From Thunnus maccoyii (taxonomy: Eukaryota; Chordata; Actinopteri; Scombriformes; Scombridae), in assembly GCF_910596095.1 (NCBI RefSeq), contig NC_056540.1, positions 24,124,501-24,188,500 of the forward strand: a stretch of 64,000 bases of DNA, written 5' to 3'. The notes beneath the pieces were generated by a model. It made no database searches, was not told the DNA's origin, and saw only the letters and a program-made list of their open reading frames with translations. This document shows positions 46,423-58,830 of the stretch, piece by piece (position 1 is the stretch's first letter; every line of letters begins with the position of its first letter). Made by a program: the position numbers and the translations under genes.

Positions 46423-48327
46423 TCATTTAACTTGAGAATACACACAGTCCTCTGAAAACTCTTTCTTCTTTCTTCCTCTTGTTGCTTTTCTCTCTGAGAA
46501 ATTCAGTGCAGCGTAGTTCATTTTGTCTTCAGCTTCAGTCTGTGTAGCAAATAAAATGGTTATATATATAAAGTGATGTATATACGGTGCCTTTAATGGA
46601 ATAACAATACATTTAATTTTGTGTTGCCACTCACAATATCATGTACCTGTTGACGCAAGTTGTCATAACGAGCTTCTGAAATAGTGCTTTCCATTCCTAA
46701 AGATGAATGAAATCATAAAAATAAGTATTTGATAGATAAAGGAACTCAATCTGACTTTTTAGTAAGAGTATAGCCATAAAGTAAAAATCGTAAATGTGGA
46801 CATTTTCTTTGATTATTCAGATAAAATATAGTCAAAGAGTTTAATGAGGTACACAAAGGAAAAACAAGCTCTATGAAGACTTAAATGTTTGTCTTTTGAA
46901 TGCATGTTGCTGCTATTGTTCAAAAGTTTATTAATAATATACAATATGACATGATTTTACCCAAGAACCTACACTGTAAAGATTTGTCTGAACATGATTT
47001 CAATGTAACATAAGCGTTTAGTTTGTTACAACACTTACCTTTATATTGTTCACATACTCTTAGACTTCGGTTGCAGATGAAGACGACATTTGCAGCAACA
47101 GAAATGGCCAAGCAGACTACTAATATCACTATTCCAATAAATAGTGAATGTGTTGTTTGCACTAGAAAACAAACACACAAAAAGAAAGATGTATCAGTTT
47201 TCCTTAAAGAGACTTATCAATCATGATGTTATTAACATAATTTGAGTAATACTTTCATTATTGAACACTAAATCATACCAAGTTCCAGTTTAGTTCCATT
47301 TCCAAATAATATCTCTCCACATGTGGCCACAGCACAGTAATAAGTCCCAGCATCAGAGGAGATGACGTTTTTAGAGAAGCGATAGACACAGCTCTTTGGA
47401 GATGAGTGAATGCCAGTTTTCTTTCTACATTCATCACGACTTCCATCAGTGTAGATGAAGTCTGGATGAGATGCATCTGACCTGGCTTTGTACCAGTAAA
47501 CACTGTGTACTCCTGGACACGTCTTGTTCTCAGAGTCAGAGAGGATTGAACACTGAAGAGTCACAGAGTCTCCTGAACGGACTGGATCAGACACTGTCGG
47601 CCACTGAACAACAGTATAGTTTGATGTCCTTTCAGTGTTTCCTATGCAATGCAAAACTACGTTAAAAATTAGAGACCTTCACACACATTTTGAAAACTGG
47701 TATTGAAGTATATGTGAAACGTAAATTAAAGTTTTGTAATGAAATTGGGAAATTTAGTGACACTTTAAAATTAAAGTAAAATAGATCACATTATTACCTT
47801 TTACTAACAAATATGTCGCACTCCATTCAATATTCATCCACTCCATGACAGCGCAATGGTACATTCCCTCGTCTTCTTGGGTTGTCTTCAAAATGGTCAT
47901 CTTACGAAAATTCTTATCTTTATGTACCTCCACTCTTGAGCGAGAAAACTCTGATCCATAATCAGGTTTTGCAGATTTAAACAGTTTCACAATTAATTTC
48001 AGAGTATCACCGGCACTCTGCTTGTACCAGTAGAGTTGTTTATTGCTGGTCTCATCATTAGGGAAAGCACATGTCAAGTTTGCAGGTTCACCAAGTTGAA
48101 CCGTGATCACTGGAACCAGCGTATCTGAATGAAATGAAAATATAGAATACACATTGTAAATAACAATTATTGTATAATGTACCAAATACATTATGCAAAA
48201 AGATGATATATGAACCTCCAAATATCTTGTTGAAATGGAAATTCTTAATTGCATAGAGAATGCACAGAATTAGATGGCACTTACATACTTGATGAAGAAC
48301 AAGCAGTGATACCCATAACACGATCAT
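46423..48327 (-). CDS. NITR-like receptor gene 8
   Basis: Exons: leader 48285-48327, V 47798-48124, I 47279-47641, TM 47039-47161, linker 46635-46696, tail 46423-46539; 1035 bases, 344 residues, in frame. The V domain is distinctive in its second half: KPDYGSEFSRSRVEVHKDKN, then FRKMTILKTTQEDEG, and WSATYLLVKG (the joining-like glycine is alanine). The I domain has VYWYKARSD in place of VYWFRAGSD, six cysteines and LFGNGTKLEL. The membrane segment is uncharged. The tail reads MNYAALNF and EDCVYSQVK, ITIM-like with C at position -2. The leader has S for T (VLWVSLLVLHQV). Confidence 0.83.
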
Positions 48328-48428
48328 CTTGACATTGTCTCTTGTTAGGAATCTTTCTGGTATTTCACTGAGTAAAGGAGGTGATGTAACGTGGCCACGA
48401 CACTGAATGTCACACAGAGAAATACATG

Positions 48429-48472
48429 TGATTGGTTAACACAGAATCTAGATTCAAAGACAAACTTCCTGT
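48429..48472 (-). promoter_or_regulatory. Proximal promoter motifs of gene 8
   Basis: ACAGGAAGTT on the minus strand (plus 48463-48472) and AACCAAT near 48430-48436, as in gene 7. Confidence 0.5.
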
Positions 48473-49290
48473 CACATTGATCTTATCCTGTTCTTTGTGA
48501 AGCATATTTCACCTCTCATTCTTCACCATTCACTCAGTCATTTTAATAATAATCTCAAAGATTTTTGTTTTGATTAATTTTGGGGACTCTTCTATTGCTG
48601 CTCTCATCTTGTAGTGCTTTTTATCTTTGGTCGGCATGTCCAGCCTCTGCCCTTACTATGCATGTAGGTGCACAGCTCTGCAGCGAGCTAAACACACTTC
48701 CAACAGTGGTTGAAGACAGGAGTGAGAAATGAAATTTGAACACAGACCATTAATTACAGTAAGATCCTGGCCAATGAGGTGTTAATGAAGTAACCACTGC
48801 TGTTCCACATATGTAAATGCTCACAGCCTCTTTCTCAGTTTGGAGACGCACTTATTGTTTTAGCTGCTGTGTGATGCTGCAGCCAGCTGTGACACACAGC
48901 CAGCTGTGGGCAACAAAAAGAATATCAGTGCTGATGTTTCTGCGAAACCCAGGATACTTTCAGCAAAACCTGAACAACATTATTGCAAGATTCAGACATT
49001 AATCTAAAACATTTCAGACCTGAGTCATATTAATAGCTGTAGTCTATTTTGATGGACATTTCAGCAGATTATGTTATAGACACGAAATACTATAGAAGTA
49101 AAAGAAGCAAAATACATGAAAGTTGGTTTGTGATTGTGGGGCACTCTGTGTGTGAGCACTTCTGATAATTAAAGATGTGCAATTTGAGGCTTTTGTGCTC
49201 TCTGCGATTTTTATTATGGACCAATCTGTGTGCTGAAATGTGGAGAAAAGCCTGAAACACTGAAACCCCTCCACTCACTCAAACAGACTC
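48473..49290. other. 5' spacer of gene 8 and adjoining unique sequence
   Basis: Array spacer homology runs to about 48722 (gttgaagacaggagtg) and then stops. The rest (48723-49290) matches nothing else in the window, and I recognise no gene in it. Confidence 0.5.
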
Positions 49291-49307
49291 TCAGTGAGCT
49301 GAGAGCA

Positions 49308-49309
<2 letters not shown>

Positions 49310-49378
<69 letters not shown>
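49310..49378. repeat. (GA)n microsatellite
   Basis: Almost pure GA run of about 68 bases. The minus-strand open frame rich in Leu-Ser over it is an artefact of the repeat. Confidence 0.95.
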
Positions 49379-49380
<2 letters not shown>

Positions 49381-49460
49381 CAGTGATTGAGCGAGCTAGA
49401 GAGTGAATGAAGAGAGCGAGCGGCGGTGCATTGAGAACAAAGCAGTGAATGAGAGAAATA
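49379..49460 (+). repeat. MITE piece, internal part
   Basis: gcagtgattgagcgagctagaga...gcggcggtgcattgagaacaaagc matches 58740-58800 after a similar GA run. In that copy the sequence continues into ttctaaagcacaaataaacac, which here appears only after the LINE, at 51361. The LINE therefore interrupts this element. Confidence 0.5.
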
Positions 49461-49469
49461 AAACATTAT

Positions 49470-51318
49470 TTCTAGCGTCATTCTCCTCCAGTTTAAAAAC
49501 TGCTAAGACCACTTACTATCAGAATAAAATCTGTGGCACCACAGACACTCGGAAAATGCTCTCTGCTTTTAACTCACTTCTCAATCCGCCTCCTCTTCCA
49601 CCCTCCACTCTGCTCACTGCAGACATGTTTGCCTGATTTTTTACTGATAAGGTCTCTGCCATCAGTAACCAGTTCTCTGAGCCTGACCAACTCAAACTGC
49701 AGCTGCCAGCTAACAGGGACACACTCTCCTCATTCTCCACTCTGACCAAGGAGGAAGTCTCCAAACGTCTGCTGGACTCCTGTCCCACTACCTGTCCACT
49801 GGACCCAATACCATCCAACCTTCTACAGACAATTTCCTCCACACTTAATCCCACATTCACACATATCATCAACTCCTCAATTACAATTGGTGTGTTCCCT
49901 GATGCATTTAAGCAAGCTTGGGTCACCCCACTACTCAAAAAACCTACATTCAACCCATCCCAGGTTGAAAACTACAGACCGGTTTCACTCCTGCCCTTCC
50001 TATCAAAAATACTTGAGTGTCTTTAAACAAGTCTCTGATTTCCTTCCTAAGAACAACCTGTGCGATCCAAGTCAGTCTGGCTTAAAGCGGGGTCACTCTA
50101 CCAAGACTGCATTCCTGTCGGTTACGGAATCACTACATTCAGCTAGAGCTGCTGGTCAGTCCTCAGCTCTATTGCTGCTAGATCTGTCAGCTGCCTTTGA
50201 TGTGGTCAACCACCAAATCCTCCTCTGCGCACTCCCTGAGCTTAGTATTTCAGGATCTGTCCTATGCTGGTTCATGTCCTACCTCTCAGGGAGATACTTT
50301 AAAGTATCTTGGAGGGGAGAAGTGTCCACAGCTTATCAACAGGGGTTCCTAAAGGGTCAGTTCTCGATCCCCTTTTCTCCTCAATATTCACCACCTCACT
50401 TGGTGCAATAATCTGTTCCCATGGTTTCTCATACCATTGCTATGCTGACGATACCCAGCTCTTTCTGTTATTCCCGCCAGAAGACCACACAGTCTTGGCT
50501 CAGATCTCCTCATGCCTTGCTGATACATCGGCATGAGTGAAAGAATGCCACCTTCAACATAAACTCTCTAAGACCGAGCTCCTTGTCATCTCAGCCAGTC
50601 CCTCTATACAACAAGACATCAGTATCCAGCTCGAATCAACGCAACTCATGCCCACAAAGTCTGCCCTAAACTTGGGTGTCATGATCGATGACGAACTAAC
50701 CTTTGAGGTCCACATGGCCTTACTTGCTCAGTTGTGTTGATTTGCCCTGTACAACATCAGGAAGATCAGATCCTATCCGTCTGAGCATGCAGCACGACTT
50801 CTGGCACAGGCTCTCGTAATATCACGCATTGACTATTGCATCTCCTTACTGGCAGGCCTTCCCGCATGCACGTTCAAACCTCTGCAGATGATCCAGAATG
50901 CGGTAGCATGTCTGGTCTTCAACCAGCCCAAAACAGCACGTCACCCCGCTGTTCATATCCATCCACCGACTCCAAGTTGCTGCATGCATCAAATTCAAAA
51001 CCCTGACACTTACTTACAAAACAGCAACTAAAACAGCTCCTGCCTACCTGAGCTCCCTCATTCAGGTCTACACTCCCTCCTGCTCACTATGCTCTGCCAA
51101 TAAAAGGTGCTTGGTCCCACCAACACAACAAGTCATTAGCCAGACTCTTCTCATCTGTAGTTCCCCGGTGCTGGAACGAGTTACCAAACTCTGCTTGATC
51201 TGCGCTCTGTGTACTGCCTGTTGGCACCTACGTCCTATTGGACTCAAACTTAGCTTTATAACACTTACTCATGTTGTTCTCTCCTGACTAGATAAAAGCG
51301 TCTGCTAAATGAAAGTTT
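49470..51318 (+). mobile_element. L2-type LINE fragment 2, broken
   Basis: Reverse-transcriptase blocks in order: [105 protein letters not shown] and the catalytic [12 protein letters not shown] box at about 50442-50477. C-terminal blocks follow (ALVISRIDYCISLLAGLPA). Stops at 49636, 50535 and 50740 and at least one frame change (near 50300) break the ORF. The 3' end reads ATAAAAGCGTCTGCTAAATG, the characteristic tail of teleost L2 elements. The 5' end is truncated. Confidence 0.85.
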
Positions 51319-51349
51319 AACTTGTAAATTGTATTTTCTGATTGTTTCA

Positions 51350-52340
51350 CAGGGGTTACGTTCTAAAGCACAAATAAACACACCTACACCTACACACAGC
51401 CCTAAGGGAAGGAATGAATGCAGCCTTACATGTATCGTAGGCATATGAACAGTACTCAAACAAAGTTTACTTGCTTCACCATCTTCATATTAAAATTATT
51501 AATCTTACATGGCCACAGATAGATACATTTTTTCATCATAATGCATCACGCAAACAGAAGTGTTTGAAAAAAGTAAAATAGTATTAAAACTTAGTAGCGT
51601 TTTTCTTTCACTCGCTTCCAAAACAAATACACGTGTTTTTACGACACAAGGTGGTGGTGCTTATGGGTAATGCAGTCTTCATTCTGGGAAAACACTACCA
51701 CTTTTGTCCACAGGGGCTGCTAAAATCAACACAAAATGAAAGTTCCTCATAGTAGCTTTAATATTTGATGATACATCAATGTTGTGTTCGCAACATGTTT
51801 CCACTGCCCTCAAGTGACCAAAAATAAAAATAAAATCAGGTTTGAGTAGAAAGAGAAGCTAAAGTAGGTAACAGTTGGTCAGTAAAGTAACAGGTAACAG
51901 TTGCTTTGAATGTTGTATTAGCAACACAGCCTCAGACAGCTAGCTTAATGGCTAGCTTGGTTAGCATTAAACTGATTGTAGAAAAACTAAATAAACTAAA
52001 TAAAAACACCCTATAGTGAAAAGAGTACCTATAGATAATGCTCCTACAAGGGCTTTTAAGGAGAGGATAAAACCTACTTGTCAATATTTGTTTGATGACA
52101 AAATGGCAGATGTAATGATGTGTAATTAATATCAGATTTAGTGACCTTTGACCTCTGACCACCTGAACTCAAATAAAGACCTGAAGGAATGTGATTTCTT
52201 TTACCTGTATTTAGTTATAATCTCTATTTTAATATTTATATGTCATATGTGATTGTAAACTAAAGTTGCAATTACAGTGGAGGTAAACAGGGATATATTT
52301 TCATTTATATTTTTAATCTAGGCTCCACTGGAAGAGCCTA
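51350..52340 (+). repeat. Dispersed repeat with the empty ISL2EU site
   Basis: Homologous to 31706-32417 joined to 36748-37260. At 52020-52045 the sequence gtacctatag continues directly into ataatgctcc, i.e. the site without the ISL2EU insertion. Confidence 0.7.
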
Positions 52341-53549
52341 GAGAGTTAAAAAAACTCTTTTTTTTATCTTATAGTGGCTCTTTATGCAGCCCCTCAGTTC
52401 AGACTCTGTCTGAAACGGGCCGTTTTAGTTCCTGTCTCTTTAAGGCCCCTGGAAGCTGCCTCATGGCAGACTTCAGCCAGCTCTGGAGGCTACGTCAACA
52501 AACTACAGTTGTAGGATTTCACTACTTTTTTTTGTTCTTTACTCGAAATGCCAATTCAGATACATCTTTCTGTGTTCGAGATGAAATCCGATCCGCAATA
52601 TGAGAGAACTAACCCTAACCAAGGCTTGAAATTAACTTTTTGATCACGAGCCAATACGGCTACTAGACTTTAAAGTTACCAGCCAAAATGTTTTTTCTTG
52701 ATTTTCAGATTACGAGAGCCATTTATAAATATATATCTGTTATAAATTCAAACAATTTAAAAGTATCAGTAAGATAAGAAATGAAAGATATAGCATAATA
52801 AATCTCTTTTACAGCCTCCAACTTGAAATCATTTGTCCCAATCACAAAATAGTTCATCTTGTATTTCCAGTCCTGTAGATCCGGCAGTCCTGACAGTACA
52901 TTATGTTTTTTTCTAGATCAAATACAAGCCACTCATGACCTGATCGCCATTTGGCATTAAATGTCTTCATTTTATTCTTTCGTCCTTCATTTTCATTTTC
53001 ATCCTCCACCTTCCTCTTCTGCTAATTTGGGGTTTTTGCCCCAGTCAAAAATCTCCACATCTCTATAGTGATTCAGTTTGTATACTCATGGTCTTGCGTA
53101 GTGGATTCTACCACACGCTACATCCAAGCCAATGGGTGTATTACACGCAGGGCTGCAGTGGTAAATAAAAGCTTGGGTAAAACCTACCTTACCTCAGCCA
53201 CTTGGTCTTATGGATGGATAGATGGATCAGTCTCCATCTTAAAAACAAATTTCAATTCTCACACAGTTTATATGGTCCTTAAAATGTATAAATGTTTGTA
53301 ATATGACAAAATAACAAAATTGACTTGTGAGGACAGCAGTTTGACTTATAGATGAATCAGTGTTTTGTGTTTCATAATAACTGAAACTATCTGTCATTTT
53401 TAGTGTTGTGTTTACAACATTTACTGAGGTCACTAACCTTTTAACAGCAGAGAAACATAATGTTAATAGAGTTGTGGTGTAGTATTAGTACCTGTATTAA
53501 ATGATCTTTAAGTCATTTTATAGTAGGTTTCAGCCATTTTAAGAATGTT
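52341..53549. other. Spacer 3' of gene 9
   Basis: No gene is recognised. The phrase ttcctgtctctttaaggccc at 52429-52448 looks like part of a dispersed repeat. Short open frames (53068-53301 and 53239-53433) have no recognisable domain. The poly(A) signal of gene 9 is at 53550-53555 on the minus strand. Confidence 0.45.
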
Positions 53550-53792
53550 TTTATTGCAGCAATTTGCAAGTCATTTCAGATTAAGACAAACATTTTTCAG
53601 ACACAAAATTCTGTATTAATATAAAACCAAATATCTAATTATATGTGAAGAATGCAACGAAAAGATATTATAGGCTGTGATAGTCCTAATTTTATCAATA
53701 ATAAAGCAACTGAGTAAGCTCTAATATTTGGTGCTTAGTTAAGATAAAAAAATATACAACAAAACAATCACAAACAGAAGTGCTCAGTATCA

Positions 53793-54282
53793 TCAACATT
53801 TAACTTGAGAGTACACACTGTCCTCTGAAAACTCTTTCTTCTTTCTTCCTCTTGTTGCTTTTCTTTCCGAGAAATTCAGTGCAGCGTAGTTCATTTTGTC
53901 TTCAGCTTCAGTCTGTGCAGCAAATGAAATAGTTATGTATATATATGTATATATACATGTATGTATATATAATGTGATATAAACATACAGTGTCTTTAAT
54001 GGAGTAATAACTCACAATATCACGTTGGCGCAAATTGTCATGTCGAGCTTCTGAATTCGTGTTTTCCATTCCTAAAGGTAAATTAAATCATAAGAAGAAA
54101 TATTTTGGTCAATAAAGGAACTTAATCTGGCTTTTTAAAGAATCATTTTGTAAAAAAAATATCCAAAGGGTATTTAATAATTCCGATAAAATATAGTCAC
54201 AGGCTTAAATTAATGATCAACATTCTCTATGGAGATATAAATGTTTTGAATGCAGGTTGCTGCAATTGTTCAACAGTTCATT

Positions 54283-54334
<52 letters not shown>

Positions 54335-55738
54335 CATGATTTTACCCAAGAACCTATAATGTAAAGGTTTGTCCAAACTTGTACATAAAATGCATAAATT
54401 AATAAAAATGTTACACATCAAATGAACATATTTTTAATCTAACAGAAGCATTTAGTTTGTTACAACACTTACCTTTATATTGTTCACGTACTCTTAGACT
54501 TCGGTTGCAGATGAGGACGACATTTGCAACAACAGAAATGGCCAAACAGACTATTAACATCACTATTCCAATAAATAGTGAATGTGTTGTTTGCACTAGA
54601 AAACAAACCAACGGGAAAGACTTATCAATCATGATGTTATCAACATAATTTGAGCATTACTTTCATTATTGAACACTAAATCATACCAAGTTCCAGTTTA
54701 GTTCCATTTCCAAATAATATCTCTCCACATGTGGCCACAGCACAGTAATAAGTCCCATCATCAGAGGAGCTGACGTTTTTAGAGAAGTGATAGACACAGC
54801 TCTTTGGAGACAAATTCATGTCAGATTTATTTCTACATTCATCACGGCTACTTCCATCAGTGTAGATGAGGTCTGGGTGAGATGCATCTGATCCGGCTCT
54901 GAACCAGTAAACACTATGTACTCCTGGACACGTCTTGTTCTTGTATTCAGAGAGGACTGAACACTGGAAAGTCACAGACACTCCTGGAGGGACTGGATCA
55001 GATACTGTCGGCCACTGAACAACAGTATAGTTTGATGTCCTTTCAGTGTTTCCTATGCAATGCAAAACTAAGTTAAAAACTTGAGACCCCCACACACATT
55101 TTGAAAACTGGTATTGAAGTATATCTCAAATATAAATTTAAGTATTGTAATCAAATTGTGAAGTTTGGTGACAATTTAAAGTTAAAATAAGATAAATCAC
55201 ATTATTACCTTTTACTAACAAATATGTCCCACTCCATTCTGTGTTGGTCCACTCCATGACTGCACAATGGTACATTCCCTCGTCTTCTCGGGTTGTCTTC
55301 AGAATGGTCAGGCTTTTAAAATTCTTATCTTTATGTACCTCCACTCTTGAGTGAGAAAAATGTGGTCCATACTCAGGTTTTGTAGATTTAAACACTTTCA
55401 CAATTAATTTCAGAGTATCACCGGCACTCTGCTTGTACCAGTAGAGATTTTTAAAGCTGAAATCCTCATGAGATATAGCACATGTCAAGTTTGCAGGTTC
55501 ACCAAGTTGAACCGTGATCACCGGAATCAGCGTATCTGAATTAAATGAAAATATACAATACACATTGTAAATAACAGTTACTGTATAATGTGCACAATGT
55601 ATTATGCAAAAAGACAATATATGAACCTCCAAACATCTTGTCAAACTGCAAATTCTTAATGGTATAGAGAATGCACAGAATTAGATGGCACTTACATCCT
55701 TGATGAAGAACAAGCAGTGTTACCCATAACACGATCAT
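53793..55738 (-). CDS. NITR-like inhibitory receptor gene 9
   Basis: Exons: leader 55696-55738, V 55209-55535, I 54687-55052, TM 54473-54595, linker 54016-54071, tail 53793-53912; 1035 bases, 344 residues, in frame. The V domain reads ANLTCAISHEDFSFKNLYWYKQ and SRVEVHKDKNFKSLTIL, ending WSGTYLLVKG. The I domain is the most diverged of the seven full array copies (VPPGVSVTFQC, RNKSDMNLSPKSCVYHF) but keeps six cysteines and LFGNGTKLEL. The linker exon is 56 instead of 62 bases, losing two codons (RQRDI for RQQ..HDI) without a frame change. The tail ends MNYAALNF and EDSVYSQVKC, with the full ITIM SVYSQV. The promoter-proximal flank matches the other copies for only about 150 bases. Confidence 0.84.
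54289..54332. repeat. (AT)n microsatellite in intron 4 of gene 9
   Basis: Pure AT run of about 44 bases. Confidence 0.9.
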
Positions 55739-55842
55739 CTTCACATTGTCTCTTGTTAGGAACCTTTCTGGTATTTCACCAGAGTAAAGGAGGTGATGTA
55801 ACTTGGCCACGACACTGAATGTCACATTGAGAAATGCATGTG

Positions 55843-55883
55843 ATTGGTTAACACAGAATCTAGATTCAAATTGCACTTCCTGT
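55843..55883 (-). promoter_or_regulatory. Proximal promoter motifs of gene 9
   Basis: ACAGGAAGTG on the minus strand (plus 55874-55883) and AACCAAT near 55843-55849. Array homology ends just beyond, at about 55888. Confidence 0.5.
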
Positions 55884-55888
55884 CACAT

Positions 55889-56365
55889 GAAGACAATGGA
55901 GTAGAAGCTCTGCTGGGTCTTTGTGGTGGTCACATACAGGTACTCTTTGGATACTTCAGGTGTACTGTGCTTATTCCATCTTGTGAAGAGCTCATTACGT
56001 GGGTGGGATATAGTCTGGGATATGTGTTGTGACCCACATAGGGTCAACCTTTATCAGGGTCATTGTCAGCAGTAGCTTACACACCTATAGTGTATTACAG
56101 TAATGAGTTGAGTGGGAGGATAGTTCTCTATAAATGTGCAAGCCAAAAACAAGTAAATGATGCATGATCAATAGACAGCAGAGGGAAGGAGGGAACAGAA
56201 AGGGGAGGGAAGGGAGATGAAAGGAAGGGAAGGAGGGAGAGAGAGGAGAGGGGTGGGGTGGGAGGGTAAACCTAAATGTTAAAAAGAAGATATAATGTGG
56301 CTACCAAGTCAAAGTTGACTTAATCCATATGTACAATGATAAATCTCTCTCTCTCTCTCTCTATG

Positions 56366-56435
<70 letters not shown>
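55889..56435. other. Spacer with purine-rich tract and CT/AT microsatellites
   Basis: Purine-rich tract (56179-56262, built on gggaaggagggaga) followed by (CT)n at 56345-56362 and (AT)n at 56368-56432. No gene is seen. Confidence 0.8.
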
Positions 56436-56439
56436 AAAT

Positions 56440-56900
56440 TCAATATTCCTGAAGTAACATTCACAAAAAATGAAAAAAATCATTGAGACCAGTGTATTTA
56501 GTTGCTTTCAGGTGTACAGTGCAAAACGTCTTGTGTTGGAGTAGTATTTTAGGTGGGTTGCCTCCTATAGTGTCTTTTTCAATGACTTCTAACACCATGA
56601 CTCTCAGTGTATTGGGGTTGCCATGTCGCGTTCACACATAATGTGAAGCCATAGCATAATCAACATTTTTTGTGCTTATTTTCTGCATTTTTCTGTTCAG
56701 CAATTCTGTCTTTTAGTCCTCTTTATGTTCATCCTACATAGAAACAACCACAGGGGCACTCCAGTCAATAAACAACATGTGTAGTGTTGCAATTGGCAAA
56801 GCGTCTCATTTGATATGTGTAAGATGCACTCCCATCTTAAAAATGATTGGTTTTCACAACATTATCACGATGATTACAACTCCCACATTTAAAAATTCCA
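56440..56900 (-). mobile_element. Penelope-like retroelement fragment with GIY-YIG-type endonuclease, broken
   Basis: On the minus strand the sequence carries the landmarks of the C-terminal endonuclease of Penelope-like elements: a CxC..C segment, a THVVY..LECPCGCFYVG block (the GIY-YIG core region) and an RIAEQKNAE block. It is an old, broken 3' piece with several breaks; the reverse transcriptase part is absent. Confidence 0.6.
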
Positions 56901-56904
56901 GCTA

Positions 56905-57030
56905 GTGTAATGGGTAGCTTGGTTAGCAGTAAACTAATTGTGGAAAAGCCAAATCACAAAATCACCATATAATGAATAGAGTACCTACAGACGACGCTCA
57001 AACAAGGGCATTTAGGGAGAAGATAGATAT
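56905..57030 (+). repeat. Third piece of the ISL2EU-hosting dispersed repeat
   Basis: gggtagcttggttagcagtaaact..gagtacctacag..gggcattta.ggagaagata matches 32330-32417 plus 36748-36785. It is cut at 57030 by LINE sequence. Confidence 0.55.
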
Positions 57031-57930
57031 CTTGTCAACACTTGTTTGGTCACCTTTCTGGTAGGACTGAGTATGTTTCACTGGGAGGATGCAGGTCTAG
57101 ACCGCTCCCTGTCACCTGTGGTGTTCCACAAAGATCGGTTCTCGGCCCCATCCTGTTTACTCTCTACATGCTCCCCCTTGGACGACTCATGATCAGACAC
57201 AGGATGTCTTTCCATTGCTATGCTGATGATACCCAGCTGTACATCAAAACAGCCCCAAGCCCTTCTGCAGCCATGTAATGCCTCAGCACCTGTCTTAAGG
57301 AGATAAAGACTGGATGAGCAGAATTTTCCTCCAGTTAAAAAGCAGCAAAATTGCAGCTCTCCTTATTGGCTCTCCACACCAGATTCAGTCATCCCCCATA
57401 CATCATCTCACCTGACAGCCAGGACATCCCCCTTTCCTCCTCAGTCACTAATCTGGGTGTTAGGTCTGACCCTCAGCTGACTTTTGATGACCATTTAAGA
57501 CGTCTGTGCAAAACTTATTTCTACCATCTCAGAAATCTCTCTAAACTCTGCCCCTCTCTAACCCCGTAAGATGCAGAGAAACTTGTCCTGACCTTTATCT
57601 CCTCAAGACTGCACTACAGCATTGCACTCTTAACAGGGATCCCTGGCAGGAGCATCCAGAGGCTCCAGTACATTCAGAACAGTGCTGCCAGATGAGAGTG
57701 CGAATACACGAACATATAACACCAATTCTTTTTTCACCGCACTGGCTCCCTGTCTCCTTAAGGGTTGACTACAAAGTCCTGTTACTCACATACAAATCAA
57801 CAGACATGCATCTCCCTACTTACAGGAACATAACCTTGCATGCCAGATGGTTTGTACACAGAACCATCGTCCCTGGAAACTGTTTGGAAAAGGGCAGGCA
57901 CTTTGAAAAAGTACTTGGCAGTTGATAGGA
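57031..57930 (+). mobile_element. L2-type LINE fragment 3, broken
   Basis: Reverse-transcriptase 3' half: a TCGVPQRSVLGPILFTLYML block at 57117-57170, the catalytic YADDTQLYIK box at about 57216, SSSVTNLGVRSDPQLTFDDH at about 57440, then IQRLQYIQNSAAR and a degraded C-terminus. Several stops and frame changes. It differs from fragments 1 and 2 in sequence, so it is a separate insertion of a related family. Confidence 0.8.
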
Positions 57931-58099
57931 TGAACCATCTGTCTATCACTGCTTATAACTGTCTTACCTTGCAAGGCAGCTGGATTTGCCAGATCATGAA
58001 ATCATGCAAGAATCCTCATGGGATGCTGATTGGTTTGACTCAACGGTGGCTGTTTTCACATTCATCAACTGAAAGTGGAAAGTTTTTTTTCGGTGAGCA

Positions 58100-58216
58100 C
58101 AGAGAAACTTTCCTCTTAATTAATCACAGAGAAACTTTCCTCTTAATTAATCACAGAGAAACTCTCCCTCTGACAGCTTTCTGGTATCAAACTTTCTAGT
58201 ATCAAACTTTCTAGTA
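58100..58216. repeat. Two short minisatellites
   Basis: A 32-base unit containing CACAGAGAAACTTTCC is present two and a half times (58099-58168), followed by three tandem copies of about 14 bases reading TATCAAACTTTCTAG (58185-58222). Confidence 0.85.
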
Positions 58217-58636
58217 TCAAATTCTGCACATAAATAATTTTGCACAGTGAAGTTCAAACATCCAACTGTAACAATAAGTAAAATACATTTTTGAGTGGAG
58301 GAGGACTATTTTAGTTATGAAAAACATATGGGTCAAATTACTTATAATCCTGTGTTTTGTTCCTCTGTCTTTGTCTAGCTCATTGAGTCTGGACTGTGAC
58401 ACAACCTGGTGTTCCTATCAAAAACCCCAAAGACCAGAGGTCCAGCTTCACCCTGTGTCTACACAGTAAACGTAGCATGAGCAGCAGAAGCAGCGAGTGC
58501 AATGGAGGCGTTCAGGTGATGCGTGTAAAATGGAGGAAAATAGACTTGAAGCATAAATGAATGCTGGTGCAGACAGCTGCATAGATTACATGCGCATGAA
58601 AAACATGTCTGACACACTTGCTGTCTAGACACGGGG

Positions 58637-58830
58637 TTAGGCCGCATTCACACCAAATCTGGCAAAGCAGGAAAAACAGCAGCAGCAACAACAGAGAAAG
58701 AGAGAGAGAGAGAGAGAGAGTGAGGGAGGGAGCAAGAGAGAGCAGCAGTGGTCGAGGGAGCTAGAGAAGAGGGGGGCGGCAGTAACAAGAACAAAGCCGT
58801 GAGTTCTAAAGCACAAATAAACACGCCCAC
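58637..58830 (+). mobile_element. GCATTCACACC-type MITE, left part with GA run
   Basis: It begins TAGGCCGCATTCACACCAAAT, whose complement closes related copies at 31774-31796 (ATTTGGTGGTGAATGCAGCC) and about 51400-51417. Inside are cagcagcagcaacaacag, a GA run (58696-58720), and the gcggcagtaacaagaacaaag and ttctaaagcacaaataaacac blocks. No coding capacity. Confidence 0.55.

Noticed and set aside
49275-49481. Leu/Ser-rich minus-strand open frame
   Set aside because: Produced by the GA microsatellite; no start context or conserved flanks.
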